Origin: Micrococcales bacterium UBA2037
Lineage (GTDB): Bacteria > Actinomycetota > Actinomycetes > Actinomycetales > Microbacteriaceae
DNA length: 11,603 nucleotides
Reading direction: 5' to 3'
NCBI GenBank assembly: GCA_002333405.1
Contig: DDBH01000003.1
Coordinates: forward strand, 471-12,073
How positions within the stretch are numbered: the first letter of the stretch is position 1; every line of letters starts with the position of its first letter. The notes below the pieces were generated by a model. It saw only the letters and a program-made list of their open reading frames with translations, did no database searches and was not told the origin of the DNA. The translations under genes were made by a program, and so were the position numbers. Shown piece by piece: positions 1-6,092 of this stretch.

Positions 1-555
1 AAGGAAGTTGTAATTCTTGGGCACAGCGCCGGAGGCGCTCTTGCGCTCGGTTACGCGCTTGATCACCCTGAAAAAGTTCAAAAGCTGATCTTGGAGGCCC
101 CGGCTGTTTATGGCACAGGTGGTGCTCCAAGTTGGTTGAACTGGGTTTTTGACATCCCACAGCTTGATCACTTGGGGCCGCTGGCTGTTTCGTCAATTGC
201 TTCTAGTGGTCTGCAGATTCTTGACAGCAGCTACTACAACAAGGATTTGGTGACCGATCAGGTTGTTGCCAACTACACCGCTCCGCTGGATGTAATCGGC
301 TGGGAGCGAGCATTCTGGGAGTTCAACAAGGCGCCGCGTTCACTGAACCTGGTGGAGCGACTTGACCAACTGAGCGTTGACACCTTGATTATCACCGGTG
401 ACACCGATGAGATTGTTGCAACCGCTGATTCGGTCAGGCTCAATGGGGAGCTTCCAGATTCAACAATCGAAATCATCGTTGAATCTGGACACCTTCCCAA
501 CGAAGAGAAACCGCTGGAGTTTGTCGAAGCAGTAATCAGGTTCCTGGCCAAATAG
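1..555 (+). CDS. Alpha/beta hydrolase (3' part, start outside window)
   Basis: The frame is open from base 1 to the TAG at 553-555, giving 184 residues; the N-terminal strands and oxyanion-hole loop lie upstream. At visible residues 7-11 the sequence GHSAG is the nucleophile elbow (GxSxG), so Ser9 is the predicted nucleophile. The segment TGDTDEIV near residues 132-139 supplies the likely acid (Asp136), and SGH near 162-164 supplies the catalytic His164. Order and spacing fit the alpha/beta hydrolase fold, with a cap region in between (roughly residues 35-115). Substrate cannot be told from sequence; many such actinobacterial proteins are esterases or C-C/haloperoxidase-type hydrolases. The next gene begins 15 bp downstream on the same strand. 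Family assignment is secure; specific function is unknown. Confidence 0.9.
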   Translation, partial: KEVVILGHSAGGALALGYALDHPEKVQKLILEAPAVYGTGGAPSWLNWVFDIPQLDHLGPLAVSSIASSGLQILDSSYYNKDLVTDQVVANYTAPLDVIGWERAFWEFNKAPRSLNLVERLDQLSVDTLIITGDTDEIVATADSVRLNGELPDSTIEIIVESGHLPNEEKPLEFVEAVIRFLAK

Positions 556-558
556 CGA

Positions 559-564
559 TAGGTT
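559..564 (+). promoter_or_regulatory. Candidate -10 hexamer for leaderless Pr6Pr gene
   Basis: TAGGTT lies 6 nt before the ATG at 571, the position expected for a -10 element if transcription starts at the start codon. The same TAnnnT placement recurs before several other genes here. No good -35 is evident, and the gene could also be read through from the hydrolase. Confidence 0.35.
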
Positions 565-570
565 TTTCTC

Positions 571-1224
571 ATGTTATACAAAGGCGTATTTGGAACTCTT
601 CGGACCCTAATCGGGCTCGCGCTGGTTGGAAGCGTTATCTGGCAGGTTGCCGACAGGGTTCGCGTGGACCTGTTTCGACCAACCGAATACTTTGCTTACT
701 TTTCGATTACTTCGGCAATCTTTTCTGGCTTGGTTGTTTTGGGCAGCGGGCTGGTGTTGCTGCAGGGCAAGAGTGAGTCTGAACGACTGAACCTATTTCG
801 GCTTGTTGCAGCCGTATCAATGATCATTGTTGGCGTCGTTTATCACGCACTGCTGGGGGACTCCGCTGTTGACCCAAGGGACATTGGTTATGACTGGCCC
901 AGGATTCCAAACCTTGTTATTCACACCTACGCACCGATTCTGGTCGTGGCAGATTACCTGCTTTCAATCAAGGGCCCACGACCCAAGTGGCGCAAAGCGC
1001 TCTGGGTCGTGGTTTATCCACTTGCCTGGCTTGGCTTCTCGCTAGTTCGGGGTCTTGCCGATGGCTGGTGGCCCTACTGGTTTATCAACCCGGGCAGTGA
1101 AGGTGGTGTGATCGGCATGCTCACCTACATCCTGGTGATAGCAGGTGCGTTCATCGCACTTGGCTTTATTGTTCTGGGTCTCAGGCTGGCGGTCACGAAG
1201 GTGCTGGGGAACTCTAGCGAATAG
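571..1224 (+). CDS. Pr6Pr family integral membrane protein
   Basis: A 217-aa polytopic inner-membrane protein. Hydrophobic segments fall at about residues 8-26, 41-64, 76-95, 114-132, 143-161 and 180-206, giving six predicted helices. The YFAYFSITSAIF stretch (40-51), HTYAPI (118-123) and the YP..W motif around 149-153 match my memory of the Pr6Pr family, distantly related to the FAR-17a/AIG1-like proteins. No biochemical role is established for bacterial members. The ATG is 15 bp after the hydrolase stop. There is no strong Shine-Dalgarno sequence, but TAGGTT sits at -12 to -7, compatible with a leaderless start. The 3' end overlaps the convergent gene by 11 bp. Confidence 0.8.
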   Translation: MLYKGVFGTLRTLIGLALVGSVIWQVADRVRVDLFRPTEYFAYFSITSAIFSGLVVLGSGLVLLQGKSESERLNLFRLVAAVSMIIVGVVYHALLGDSAVDPRDIGYDWPRIPNLVIHTYAPILVVADYLLSIKGPRPKWRKALWVVVYPLAWLGFSLVRGLADGWWPYWFINPGSEGGVIGMLTYILVIAGAFIALGFIVLGLRLAVTKVLGNSSE

Positions 1225-1426
1225 TTGCACCGACCATAAAGTGCCAGCCGAGCCACCACCAGGCCATGAAGGTTCCGATTCTGGTGATTCGGTGCTGCAT
1301 GATCGATTCAACCAACTCGCCAAACGGCGCTAGCTTGTCTGGGCGCAGTCGCCCAACCGCTGCCAGCGCAATACCCGCCACCATAAACAGCAGGTAGCTT
1401 CCGACAATTGCCAGTGGCCAGTTCAT
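1214..1426 (-). CDS. Small two-helix membrane protein (DUF6186-like)
   Basis: A 70-aa protein with predicted helices at about residues 4-24 and 47-67, joined by a basic loop (RLRPDK) and an ESIMQHRITR segment. The Trp-rich second helix (WWWLGWHF) resembles small actinobacterial proteins that I recall as DUF6186; that name comes from memory and is tentative. The ATG overlaps the TGA of the upstream gene (ATGA at 1423-1426), so translational coupling is likely. It is the last gene of the minus-strand operon headed by nnrD, and its end overlaps the convergent Pr6Pr gene by 11 bp. That the frame is a real gene is supported by the coupled start and by its clear membrane composition. Function unknown. 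Confidence 0.7.
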   Translation of the reverse strand: MNWPLAIVGSYLLFMVAGIALAAVGRLRPDKLAPFGELVESIMQHRITRIGTFMAWWWLGWHFMVGATIR

Positions 1427-1986
1427 CTTCTTCTCAACCCAAACAGGTAAGCACCACTGGCCAACCAGAAAATAACAAAGGCAGCCCTGCCAATTGGTGT
1501 GTCAATGACTGGGTCCATCAGCGATGAGATGGTTGGGAAGGTTTCTAGGTCGTCGTAGATCTTGCTGCCCAGGTAGGCGACCATCTCGGTAAGCCCAAAA
1601 CCAAGTGCCCAGATAGCCCAAACCCACCTAGACCGCAGCACCTGGAACTTTGGAACCTCCTGAGTTGGGGCGTCCCGGTAAAAGATAAGGGCAATGCCAA
1701 TTGGAATGAACATCAGCATTACGAACCAGTTCCAGGCCCCGTGGCGCTCGGCGAAGAACATAACCAGGCCGCTGATGATCACCACCGACCAAATTGGGAT
1801 GACCCCGAATTTCGGTTGCTGCTTAAATCCAACGGTCGTGAGACCAAAGACCTGAGTCAAAATCACAATCGCAGCGATGCCGAAGATCAGGATGTCCTCG
1901 AGCGATCCACGCCAGAGGTGGAACAGTGACATGCCAACGAAAATCAGCACCCAGGGGTTAAACCCTCTCAATGCCTGGAGCTTCAA
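1423..1986 (-). CDS. Six-helix membrane protein, unknown function
   Basis: A 187-aa protein with hydrophobic segments at about residues 11-24, 29-49, 61-79, 86-103, 121-140 and 166-184, so probably six membrane helices. I recognise no characterised family. It starts at a TTG (1984-1986) that overlaps the TGA of nnrD in a TTGA tetranucleotide. GGTGA lies about 4 nt upstream, so coupled initiation is plausible. The C-terminal helix follows an SSLMDPVIDTPIGR segment and ends in LRRR. This arrangement resembles the C-terminal half of the next gene product (SIM...RIG then a Trp-rich helix), hinting that the two may be related or may pair. No transport motif or catalytic residue is evident. Confidence 0.75.
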   Translation of the reverse strand: MKLQALRGFNPWVLIFVGMSLFHLWRGSLEDILIFGIAAIVILTQVFGLTTVGFKQQPKFGVIPIWSVVIISGLVMFFAERHGAWNWFVMLMFIPIGIALIFYRDAPTQEVPKFQVLRSRWVWAIWALGFGLTEMVAYLGSKIYDDLETFPTISSLMDPVIDTPIGRAAFVIFWLASGAYLFGLRRR

Positions 1987-2807
1987 GCATTCACCGCCTC
2001 GGAAATTGCCCGGCAGACGCTGGTTGCCCCAAACTCACCCCTAGCAGCTGCAATTTCAGCAGCTTCCGAGTGAAGCTGATTTGCAATTATGGCGATCTCC
2101 GCAAAGCGACCCTGAGTTAGTTCGTAACCAAGCGAAACCGCTTTTGCCCCAAGTGCGCCGATCATGCCGGCAAGGACATCCCCGGTTCCGGCGGTTGCCA
2201 GATGGGTGCTGCCTGGCCCGGATTCAACCGGCTCAAAACCAGGCATCGCAATCCTAGAAAGGTTGTTTTTTAGCATCACGACGGCTCCGGTGACTTTGGC
2301 AAGCTTTATTGCCACCGCATTCGGGTCTAGCTCTAGTTCGTCCACGCTAATTGGCTCAACCAGCCGTGAGTAGAGCTTTGCTGCCTCAATTGCATGCGGA
2401 GTCAACACAGCAATTGACTGAACGTCCTTGAAATCAACCAACGAAAGAGCACCGGCATCGATAACCATGGGAACCTTTAGCTCCAGAGCTGTTTGAATGT
2501 TCTGAATTTGCTCGCCAGCTTCGGATTCAGCGATCCCGGAACCAATCACCAGCACGCTGGCGCGGTCCAAGCCCAAAACAACCTCTGGTCGATTGCTGAG
2601 CACCAGGTCTGAAACAACTTTTGGACCCAAATAGCGAACCATTCCAATGCCAAATTCGAATGCGGCTTCGATTCCGAGCAGTGCCGCTCCCGGGTATTTC
2701 TGACTGCCCGTGACAAAACCAACGGTGCCGCGAGTGTATTTATTGTCCGCAGTAGATGCCGGCATCAGCAGCTGTGATGCGAAATCCGGATCAACACTCG
2801 GGTGCAT
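1983..2807 (-). CDS. nnrD: ADP-dependent (S)-NAD(P)H-hydrate dehydratase
   Basis: NnrD restores NADH and NADPH from their hydrated form (NADHX/NADPHX) using ADP, a cytosolic metabolite-repair reaction. The 274-aa protein has the ribokinase-like carbohydrate-kinase fold. Visible motifs are YTRGTVGFVTGS (24-35) followed by YPGAA, VIDAGAL (115-121), TPH (136-138) and the nucleotide-binding AGTGDVLAG (206-214) near the C-terminus. The NnrE epimerase domain often fused in front is absent, so this is the stand-alone dehydratase. The frame stays open to 2921, but the extra 38 codons overlap the divergent gpx gene and do not resemble the family, so I chose the ATG at 2805-2807. It has no Shine-Dalgarno sequence but has TAGAGT at -13 to -8, suggesting a leaderless mRNA. 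First gene of a three-gene overlapping operon. Confidence 0.93.
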   Translation of the reverse strand: MHPSVDPDFASQLLMPASTADNKYTRGTVGFVTGSQKYPGAALLGIEAAFEFGIGMVRYLGPKVVSDLVLSNRPEVVLGLDRASVLVIGSGIAESEAGEQIQNIQTALELKVPMVIDAGALSLVDFKDVQSIAVLTPHAIEAAKLYSRLVEPISVDELELDPNAVAIKLAKVTGAVVMLKNNLSRIAMPGFEPVESGPGSTHLATAGTGDVLAGMIGALGAKAVSLGYELTQGRFAEIAIIANQLHSEAAEIAAARGEFGATSVCRAISEAVNA

Positions 2808-2809
2808 AG

Positions 2810-2827
2810 ATTTCACTCTAGTGAAAT
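2810..2827. promoter_or_regulatory. Inverted repeat over nnrD promoter (possible operator)
   Basis: ATTTCAC-TCTA-GTGAAAT has perfect 7-bp arms around a 4-bp centre. The minus-strand hexamer TAGAGT (2815-2820), the likely nnrD -10, lies inside it, 7 nt before the nnrD ATG. The repeat sits in the 51-bp gap between the divergent nnrD and gpx genes, so a dimeric repressor here could control nnrD and possibly gpx. The promoter call rests on position and the repeated TAnnnT pattern; the binding protein is unknown. Confidence 0.5.
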
Positions 2828-2858
2828 TAGTTCGGGTGATGTGGTGTTGTAACTTTCT

Positions 2859-3338
2859 ATGCTTACAAATCAAACACTGACAATGCTCGATGGTTCCACA
2901 AAAGACCTCGGGGACTTCCAAGGCAAACTGCTTATGGTGGTGAACGTTGCATCTAGATGCGGACTAACTCCCCAGTACGAAGCCCTCGAAGAGCTTCAGA
3001 AGAAATACCAGGACCGTGGCTTCACCGTCATTGGTGTACCATCTGGTTCTTTCAAGCAGGAACTCAAAGACGATGACCAAATCGCCGAGTACTGCTCAAC
3101 CACCTGGGGAATCAGCTTCCCAATGCTTCAGAAGGCAGAGGTGAATGGCCGAAAGCGTCACCCGCTCTACAAAGAGCTGGTGAAGGCAAAGGACTCCAAG
3201 GGTCTGGCGGGACCTGTGATGTGGAACTTTGAAAAGTTTTTGATTACCCCAACCGGGGAAATCATGCGCTTCCGTCCAACCACCAAGCCAGATGCAGAAG
3301 AGATCATCAGCGCCATTGAGGCAAACCTTCCAAGCTAA
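2859..3338 (+). CDS. Glutathione-peroxidase-family thiol peroxidase
   Basis: A 159-aa cytosolic peroxidase that reduces H2O2 or organic hydroperoxides; actinobacterial members are usually expected to draw electrons from thioredoxin rather than glutathione. The peroxidatic residue is Cys34 in NVASRCGLTPQY, a cysteine and not selenocysteine. Cys79 in EYCSTTWG matches the resolving-cysteine position of thioredoxin-dependent members. WNFEKF (122-127) supplies the catalytic Trp122 and Asn123. Unusually, the canonical FPxNQF motif reads VPSGSF (60-65), so the catalytic Gln is replaced by Ser64. Full length and intact otherwise. TTGTAACTTTCT just precedes the ATG, with no Shine-Dalgarno sequence. 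Followed 9 bp later by the Nudix gene; the pair probably share a transcript and an oxidative-damage theme. Confidence 0.93.
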   Translation: MLTNQTLTMLDGSTKDLGDFQGKLLMVVNVASRCGLTPQYEALEELQKKYQDRGFTVIGVPSGSFKQELKDDDQIAEYCSTTWGISFPMLQKAEVNGRKRHPLYKELVKAKDSKGLAGPVMWNFEKFLITPTGEIMRFRPTTKPDAEEIISAIEANLPS

Positions 3339-3341
3339 CCT
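3336..3341 (+). promoter_or_regulatory. Candidate -10 hexamer for Nudix gene, sharing the gpx stop codon
   Basis: TAACCT, whose first three bases are the gpx stop codon, lies 6 nt before the Nudix ATG at 3348. This is the same spacing as the other leaderless-type starts here. It is centred in a short inverted repeat, CCAAG-ctaac-CTTGG (3330-3344). The gene may equally be expressed by read-through from gpx. Confidence 0.3.
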
Positions 3342-3347
3342 TGGCTC

Positions 3348-3743
3348 ATGGCCATTGAGGTAGTTGCAGCAATCATTCAAGATCCCACTGGCGCATTCCT
3401 ATGCGCCAGGCGGGGCTCTTGGAAGGATGCTGCAGGCAAGTGGGAGTTTCCGGGCGGGAAACTTAATCCCGGTGAGAGCGCAGAAACTGCGCTGGTTCGC
3501 GAAATCAAAGAAGAGCTTGGTGTTGAAATCAAGGTGCTGCGGCTCTTTGACAGAAGCGTCACGGTTGTTGGGGAGAGTGAAATTGACCTGGCCTGCTACA
3601 GCTGCGAGCTGATTGGCGAAAAACCGACCAATTCCACCGACCACAGTGAGCTTGCCTGGGTCAAAGAATCTGAGCTTTCCAAATTGGACTGGGCCGAGCC
3701 TGACCTGCCGGCAATAAAGAAGCTGCTGATTCCTTTTTGCTAG
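3348..3743 (+). CDS. Nudix hydrolase, MutT-like (NTP pyrophosphohydrolase)
   Basis: A 131-aa single-domain Nudix protein. The Nudix box GX5EX7REUXEEXGU is complete at residues 37-59: Gly37, Glu43, Arg51, Glu52, Glu55, Glu56 and Gly58 (U is Ile53 and Val59). It is preceded by the WEFPGGK segment (32-38) typical of MutT/8-oxo-dGTP diphosphatases. Length and the ARRG segment near residues 20-23 also fit the MutT type. Such enzymes hydrolyse oxidised or otherwise non-canonical nucleoside triphosphates using Mg2+, but Nudix substrate specificity is poorly predicted from sequence. Nine bp separate it from the peroxidase gene upstream, which fits a shared role in oxidative damage. Its TAG shares the tetranucleotide CTAG (3740-3743) with the stop codon of the convergent gene. 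Confidence 0.9.
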   Translation: MAIEVVAAIIQDPTGAFLCARRGSWKDAAGKWEFPGGKLNPGESAETALVREIKEELGVEIKVLRLFDRSVTVVGESEIDLACYSCELIGEKPTNSTDHSELAWVKESELSKLDWAEPDLPAIKKLLIPFC

Positions 3744-4096
3744 GCCAGCCGATACCCGTCTTTGTCATCTAGCTTCTTGACCGCAATCAAAATGATGTCA
3801 ATGATTGTCCAGACACCCAGAGCACCAAACGTGATTAGCTTCAAGATTCCAGTGCCGATTTTGCCGAGATAAAAACGATCAACCCCGAGCGTTCCGACTA
3901 TCACAGACAACACAAGAGCAACTAGCCAGTCTCTGTTAGAAAAGACTCCCGGGATCTGCTTGGCATTCCATTGCTCCCCATTTGCATCGACGACGATCGA
4001 ATCGCCAGCTATTTTTCCGGCTCTTGCCCATGTTTTGAGTTCTTCGGTGCTTAGTTTGTGCTCACTGCCTGGCAGCTTCAGTGTCCAATTGCTCAT
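3740..4096 (-). CDS. GYF_2 plus TM2 domain membrane protein
   Basis: A 118-aa protein with two modules. Residues 1-51 (W4, LSTEELKTWARAGKI, WNAKQIPGVF) resemble the GYF_2 domain, a small cytosolic protein-interaction fold. Residues 55-106 are a TM2 domain: two hydrophobic helices (about 57-77 and 83-105) flanking the conserved GVDRFYLGKIGTG turn, in which DRF is the family signature. Bacterial TM2 proteins have no agreed function. The start is supported by GAGG (minus strand, 4106-4103) 6 nt before the ATG. It follows the 189-aa gene by 32 bp, so it may be co-transcribed. Its TAG overlaps the Nudix stop within a CTAG palindrome. Confidence 0.88.
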   Translation of the reverse strand: MSNWTLKLPGSEHKLSTEELKTWARAGKIAGDSIVVDANGEQWNAKQIPGVFSNRDWLVALVLSVIVGTLGVDRFYLGKIGTGILKLITFGALGVWTIIDIILIAVKKLDDKDGYRLA

Positions 4097-4128
4097 TATT
4101 AGCCTCGCCTTCTTTAGATAACCGTAGG

Positions 4129-4698
4129 TTAGCCCAGTGACAAGATTGGAAACCTAAGGTACGCGGCCTTCCACCTAAGTGCCTCTGACCTCCAGGCCAA
4201 GTCGTCAGCCAATTCGGCCATTGTGGCCCAGTAAAAAATTGTTAGTAAGTCCACGCTCAGGTAACTGATGGTGTCACCGGGGAAAGCCTTGGCCAGGCAT
4301 CTCTTGATAACAGCGGGCATGTCTCCAAGGCCGTGCTCATATAACTGCGCCCTGACATCTGCCTCCAGCTCCCTAGCTCTTCTTGGGTTCCAAGGAGTCA
4401 TCGGGTTTGGGTAGTGGAGCATGTCGCTGAGCTGCAGCGCTTCGCGATAGCGAACATCTTCTAGCCGATCAAAGATCGGCACGAATCGTTCCATCTCGTA
4501 ACCGGCTTTTCGCATGTCCAAGATATCTGGGTATGAAAGGAACCTATAGAAGGGAACGTGAGGCCGAACCGATTGATATGGCTTTGAAGTGAAGCTTGCT
4601 AGCAGCGGATCGACACCGACCGCCGCAGCGCCCCAGGTGTTGAAGGCTTCATCCGGGTAAGGGATTTTTGCCAGTTCCTCTGGAGTTGGTTCACTCAT
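4129..4698 (-). CDS. Hypothetical protein, no recognised family
   Basis: A 189-aa protein that I do not recognise. It is acidic and Pro-rich at the N-terminus (PTPEELAKIPYPDEAF), has no signal peptide, and contains many aromatic and charged residues, so it is probably cytosolic and largely helical. One hydrophobic stretch at about 144-160 (ISYLSVDLLTIFYWATM) could be a buried or membrane-associated helix. Two Cys are not evident as a pair (one at about 134), and no catalytic motif is seen. It starts 55 bp after purA on the same strand and is followed by the GYF_2-TM2 gene. Its ATG lacks a clear Shine-Dalgarno sequence; GACAAT lies at -12 to -7. Base use looks like its neighbours, with no sign of transfer. 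Confidence 0.75.
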   Translation of the reverse strand: MSEPTPEELAKIPYPDEAFNTWGAAAVGVDPLLASFTSKPYQSVRPHVPFYRFLSYPDILDMRKAGYEMERFVPIFDRLEDVRYREALQLSDMLHYPNPMTPWNPRRARELEADVRAQLYEHGLGDMPAVIKRCLAKAFPGDTISYLSVDLLTIFYWATMAELADDLAWRSEALRWKAAYLRFPILSLG

Positions 4699-4713
4699 CT
4701 GAATATTGTCGTT

Positions 4714-4750
4714 GAGTTTTGCAAATTAGTGGCTTGTTATTTGAAAACTC
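4714..4750. repeat. Imperfect inverted repeat just after purA
   Basis: GAGTTTT-g-CAAAT (4714-4726) pairs with ATTTGAAAACTC (4739-4750): 12 bp with one bulged G and a 12-nt loop. It starts 3 bp after the purA stop codon on the minus strand. In purA mRNA it would form an A/U-rich hairpin, but no U-run follows, so it is at best a weak terminator or a 3'-end stabiliser. It also lies upstream of the 189-aa gene and could instead be an operator. Confidence 0.5.
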
Positions 4751-4753
4751 GCG

Positions 4754-6040
4754 TTAGCCAAGCATGTCGTGGCGAACCAAAGTCGCGTTGCGATCTGGCC
4801 CAACACCGATGGCGCTGATTCTGGTGCCGCTCATCTTCTCAAGTGCCAGGACGTAGTCCTTGGCATTTTTTGGAAGATCTTCAAAGCTGGTGACCTTTGA
4901 AATGTCCTCTTCCCAGCCCGGGAACATTTCATAAATTGGCTTTGCGTGGTGGAAGTCAGTCTGTGAAACAGGAACCTCTTCCACGCGCTGGCCGTCAACA
5001 TCGTAGGCAACACAAACCGGGATTTCCTTGATGCCGGTCAGGACATCAAGCTTGGTTAGGAAGATGTCGGTCAAACCATTGACCCTGGTAGCATAGCGAG
5101 CAATAGGAGCGTCAAACCAACCACAACGGCGATCACGACCGGTGGTGACGCCGACCTCACCACCTTGAGTCCTAAGGTATTCACCCATGTCGTCAAACAG
5201 TTCGGTTGGGAATGGTCCAGCACCAACGCGGGTGGTGTAAGCCTTCAAGATTCCAATCACGCCTGAGATCTTGGTTGGTCCAATTCCGCTGCCGGTGGTG
5301 GCCCCTCCGGCTGTTGGGTTTGAAGAGGTGACAAACGGGTAGGTTCCGTGGTCAACATCAAGCAGGGTTCCCTGGCCGCCCTCAAGCAACACGGTCTTGC
5401 CCTGGTCAATTGCCTGGTTCAAGATCAGTGAGGTGTCGGCAACCATCGGTCGAACTCGCTCTGAAAATGACAACAGGTGCTCAACAACTTCTTCCGCGTT
5501 GACGGATGCGCGGTTGAAAACCTTGACCAAAAGTTCGTTCTTCTGGTTCAGTGCTGCCTCGACCTTTTGCAGCAGGATGCTTGGGTCAAACAGGTCTTGA
5601 ATTCTGATGCCAAGTCGGCCCATCTTGTCACCGTAGGTCGGGCCAATGCCGCGACCGGTGGTGCCGATGGCGCGCTTTCCTAGAAAGCGCTCCGAAACCT
5701 TGTCCACGGTCACGTGGTAGGGGGTGATGATGTGAGCATTTGCTGAAATCAAAAGTTTTGAGGTGTCGACACCCTTTTCGTTTAGGCCATCAATTTCCTT
5801 GAACAGCACCTCTAGGTCAACCACGACGCCGTTGCCAATCACTGGCGTGCACTCTGGGGTCAAGATTCCTGAGGGAAGCAGGTGCAGTGCAAACTTCTTG
5901 TCGCCGATGACCACTGTGTGGCCGGCGTTGTTTCCACCCTGGTAGCGAACCACATAATCAACGCGGTCTCCGAGCAGGTCGGTGGCTTTGCCTTTTCCTT
6001 CGTCGCCCCACTGGGCTCCGACGAGGACAACTGCGGGCAT
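4754..6040 (-). CDS. purA: Adenylosuccinate synthetase
   Basis: PurA joins IMP and aspartate with GTP hydrolysis to make adenylosuccinate, the committed step from IMP to AMP. The 428-aa protein is full length (family usually about 420-440). Visible motifs are the N-terminal GAQWGDEGKGK (8-18) with catalytic Asp13, the NNAGHT segment with catalytic His41, GTTGRGIGPTY near 127-137, GGQGTLLD, and the TTGRDRRCGWFD segment near 300-311 that contacts substrate. The start is supported by AAAGGGG (minus strand, 6053-6047) 6 nt before the ATG, one of the clearest ribosome sites in the window. It lies 52 bp after the RNA methyltransferase gene on the same strand. A small inverted repeat lies in that gap. 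Confidence 0.98.
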   Translation of the reverse strand: MPAVVLVGAQWGDEGKGKATDLLGDRVDYVVRYQGGNNAGHTVVIGDKKFALHLLPSGILTPECTPVIGNGVVVDLEVLFKEIDGLNEKGVDTSKLLISANAHIITPYHVTVDKVSERFLGKRAIGTTGRGIGPTYGDKMGRLGIRIQDLFDPSILLQKVEAALNQKNELLVKVFNRASVNAEEVVEHLLSFSERVRPMVADTSLILNQAIDQGKTVLLEGGQGTLLDVDHGTYPFVTSSNPTAGGATTGSGIGPTKISGVIGILKAYTTRVGAGPFPTELFDDMGEYLRTQGGEVGVTTGRDRRCGWFDAPIARYATRVNGLTDIFLTKLDVLTGIKEIPVCVAYDVDGQRVEEVPVSQTDFHHAKPIYEMFPGWEEDISKVTSFEDLPKNAKDYVLALEKMSGTRISAIGVGPDRNATLVRHDMLG

Positions 6041-6074
6041 GACAAGCCCCTTTCTAAAAAGCTAAGGGATTTCT

Positions 6075-6090
6075 TGGGAACTATTTCCCA
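6075..6090. repeat. Short inverted repeat between trmH-type gene and purA
   Basis: TGGGAA-CTAT-TTCCCA has perfect 6-bp arms and a 4-nt loop, starting 2 bp after the methyltransferase stop codon and about 35 bp before the purA ATG. Without a following T-run it is not a classic terminator. It could be an attenuating hairpin or a protein site in the purA leader. Confidence 0.35.
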
Positions 6091-6092
6091 GT

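Noticed and set aside
2808..2921. 38-codon upstream extension of nnrD
   Set aside because: It overlaps the gpx start, has Cys/His-rich non-family sequence, and a family-like start with a promoter hexamer exists at 2807.
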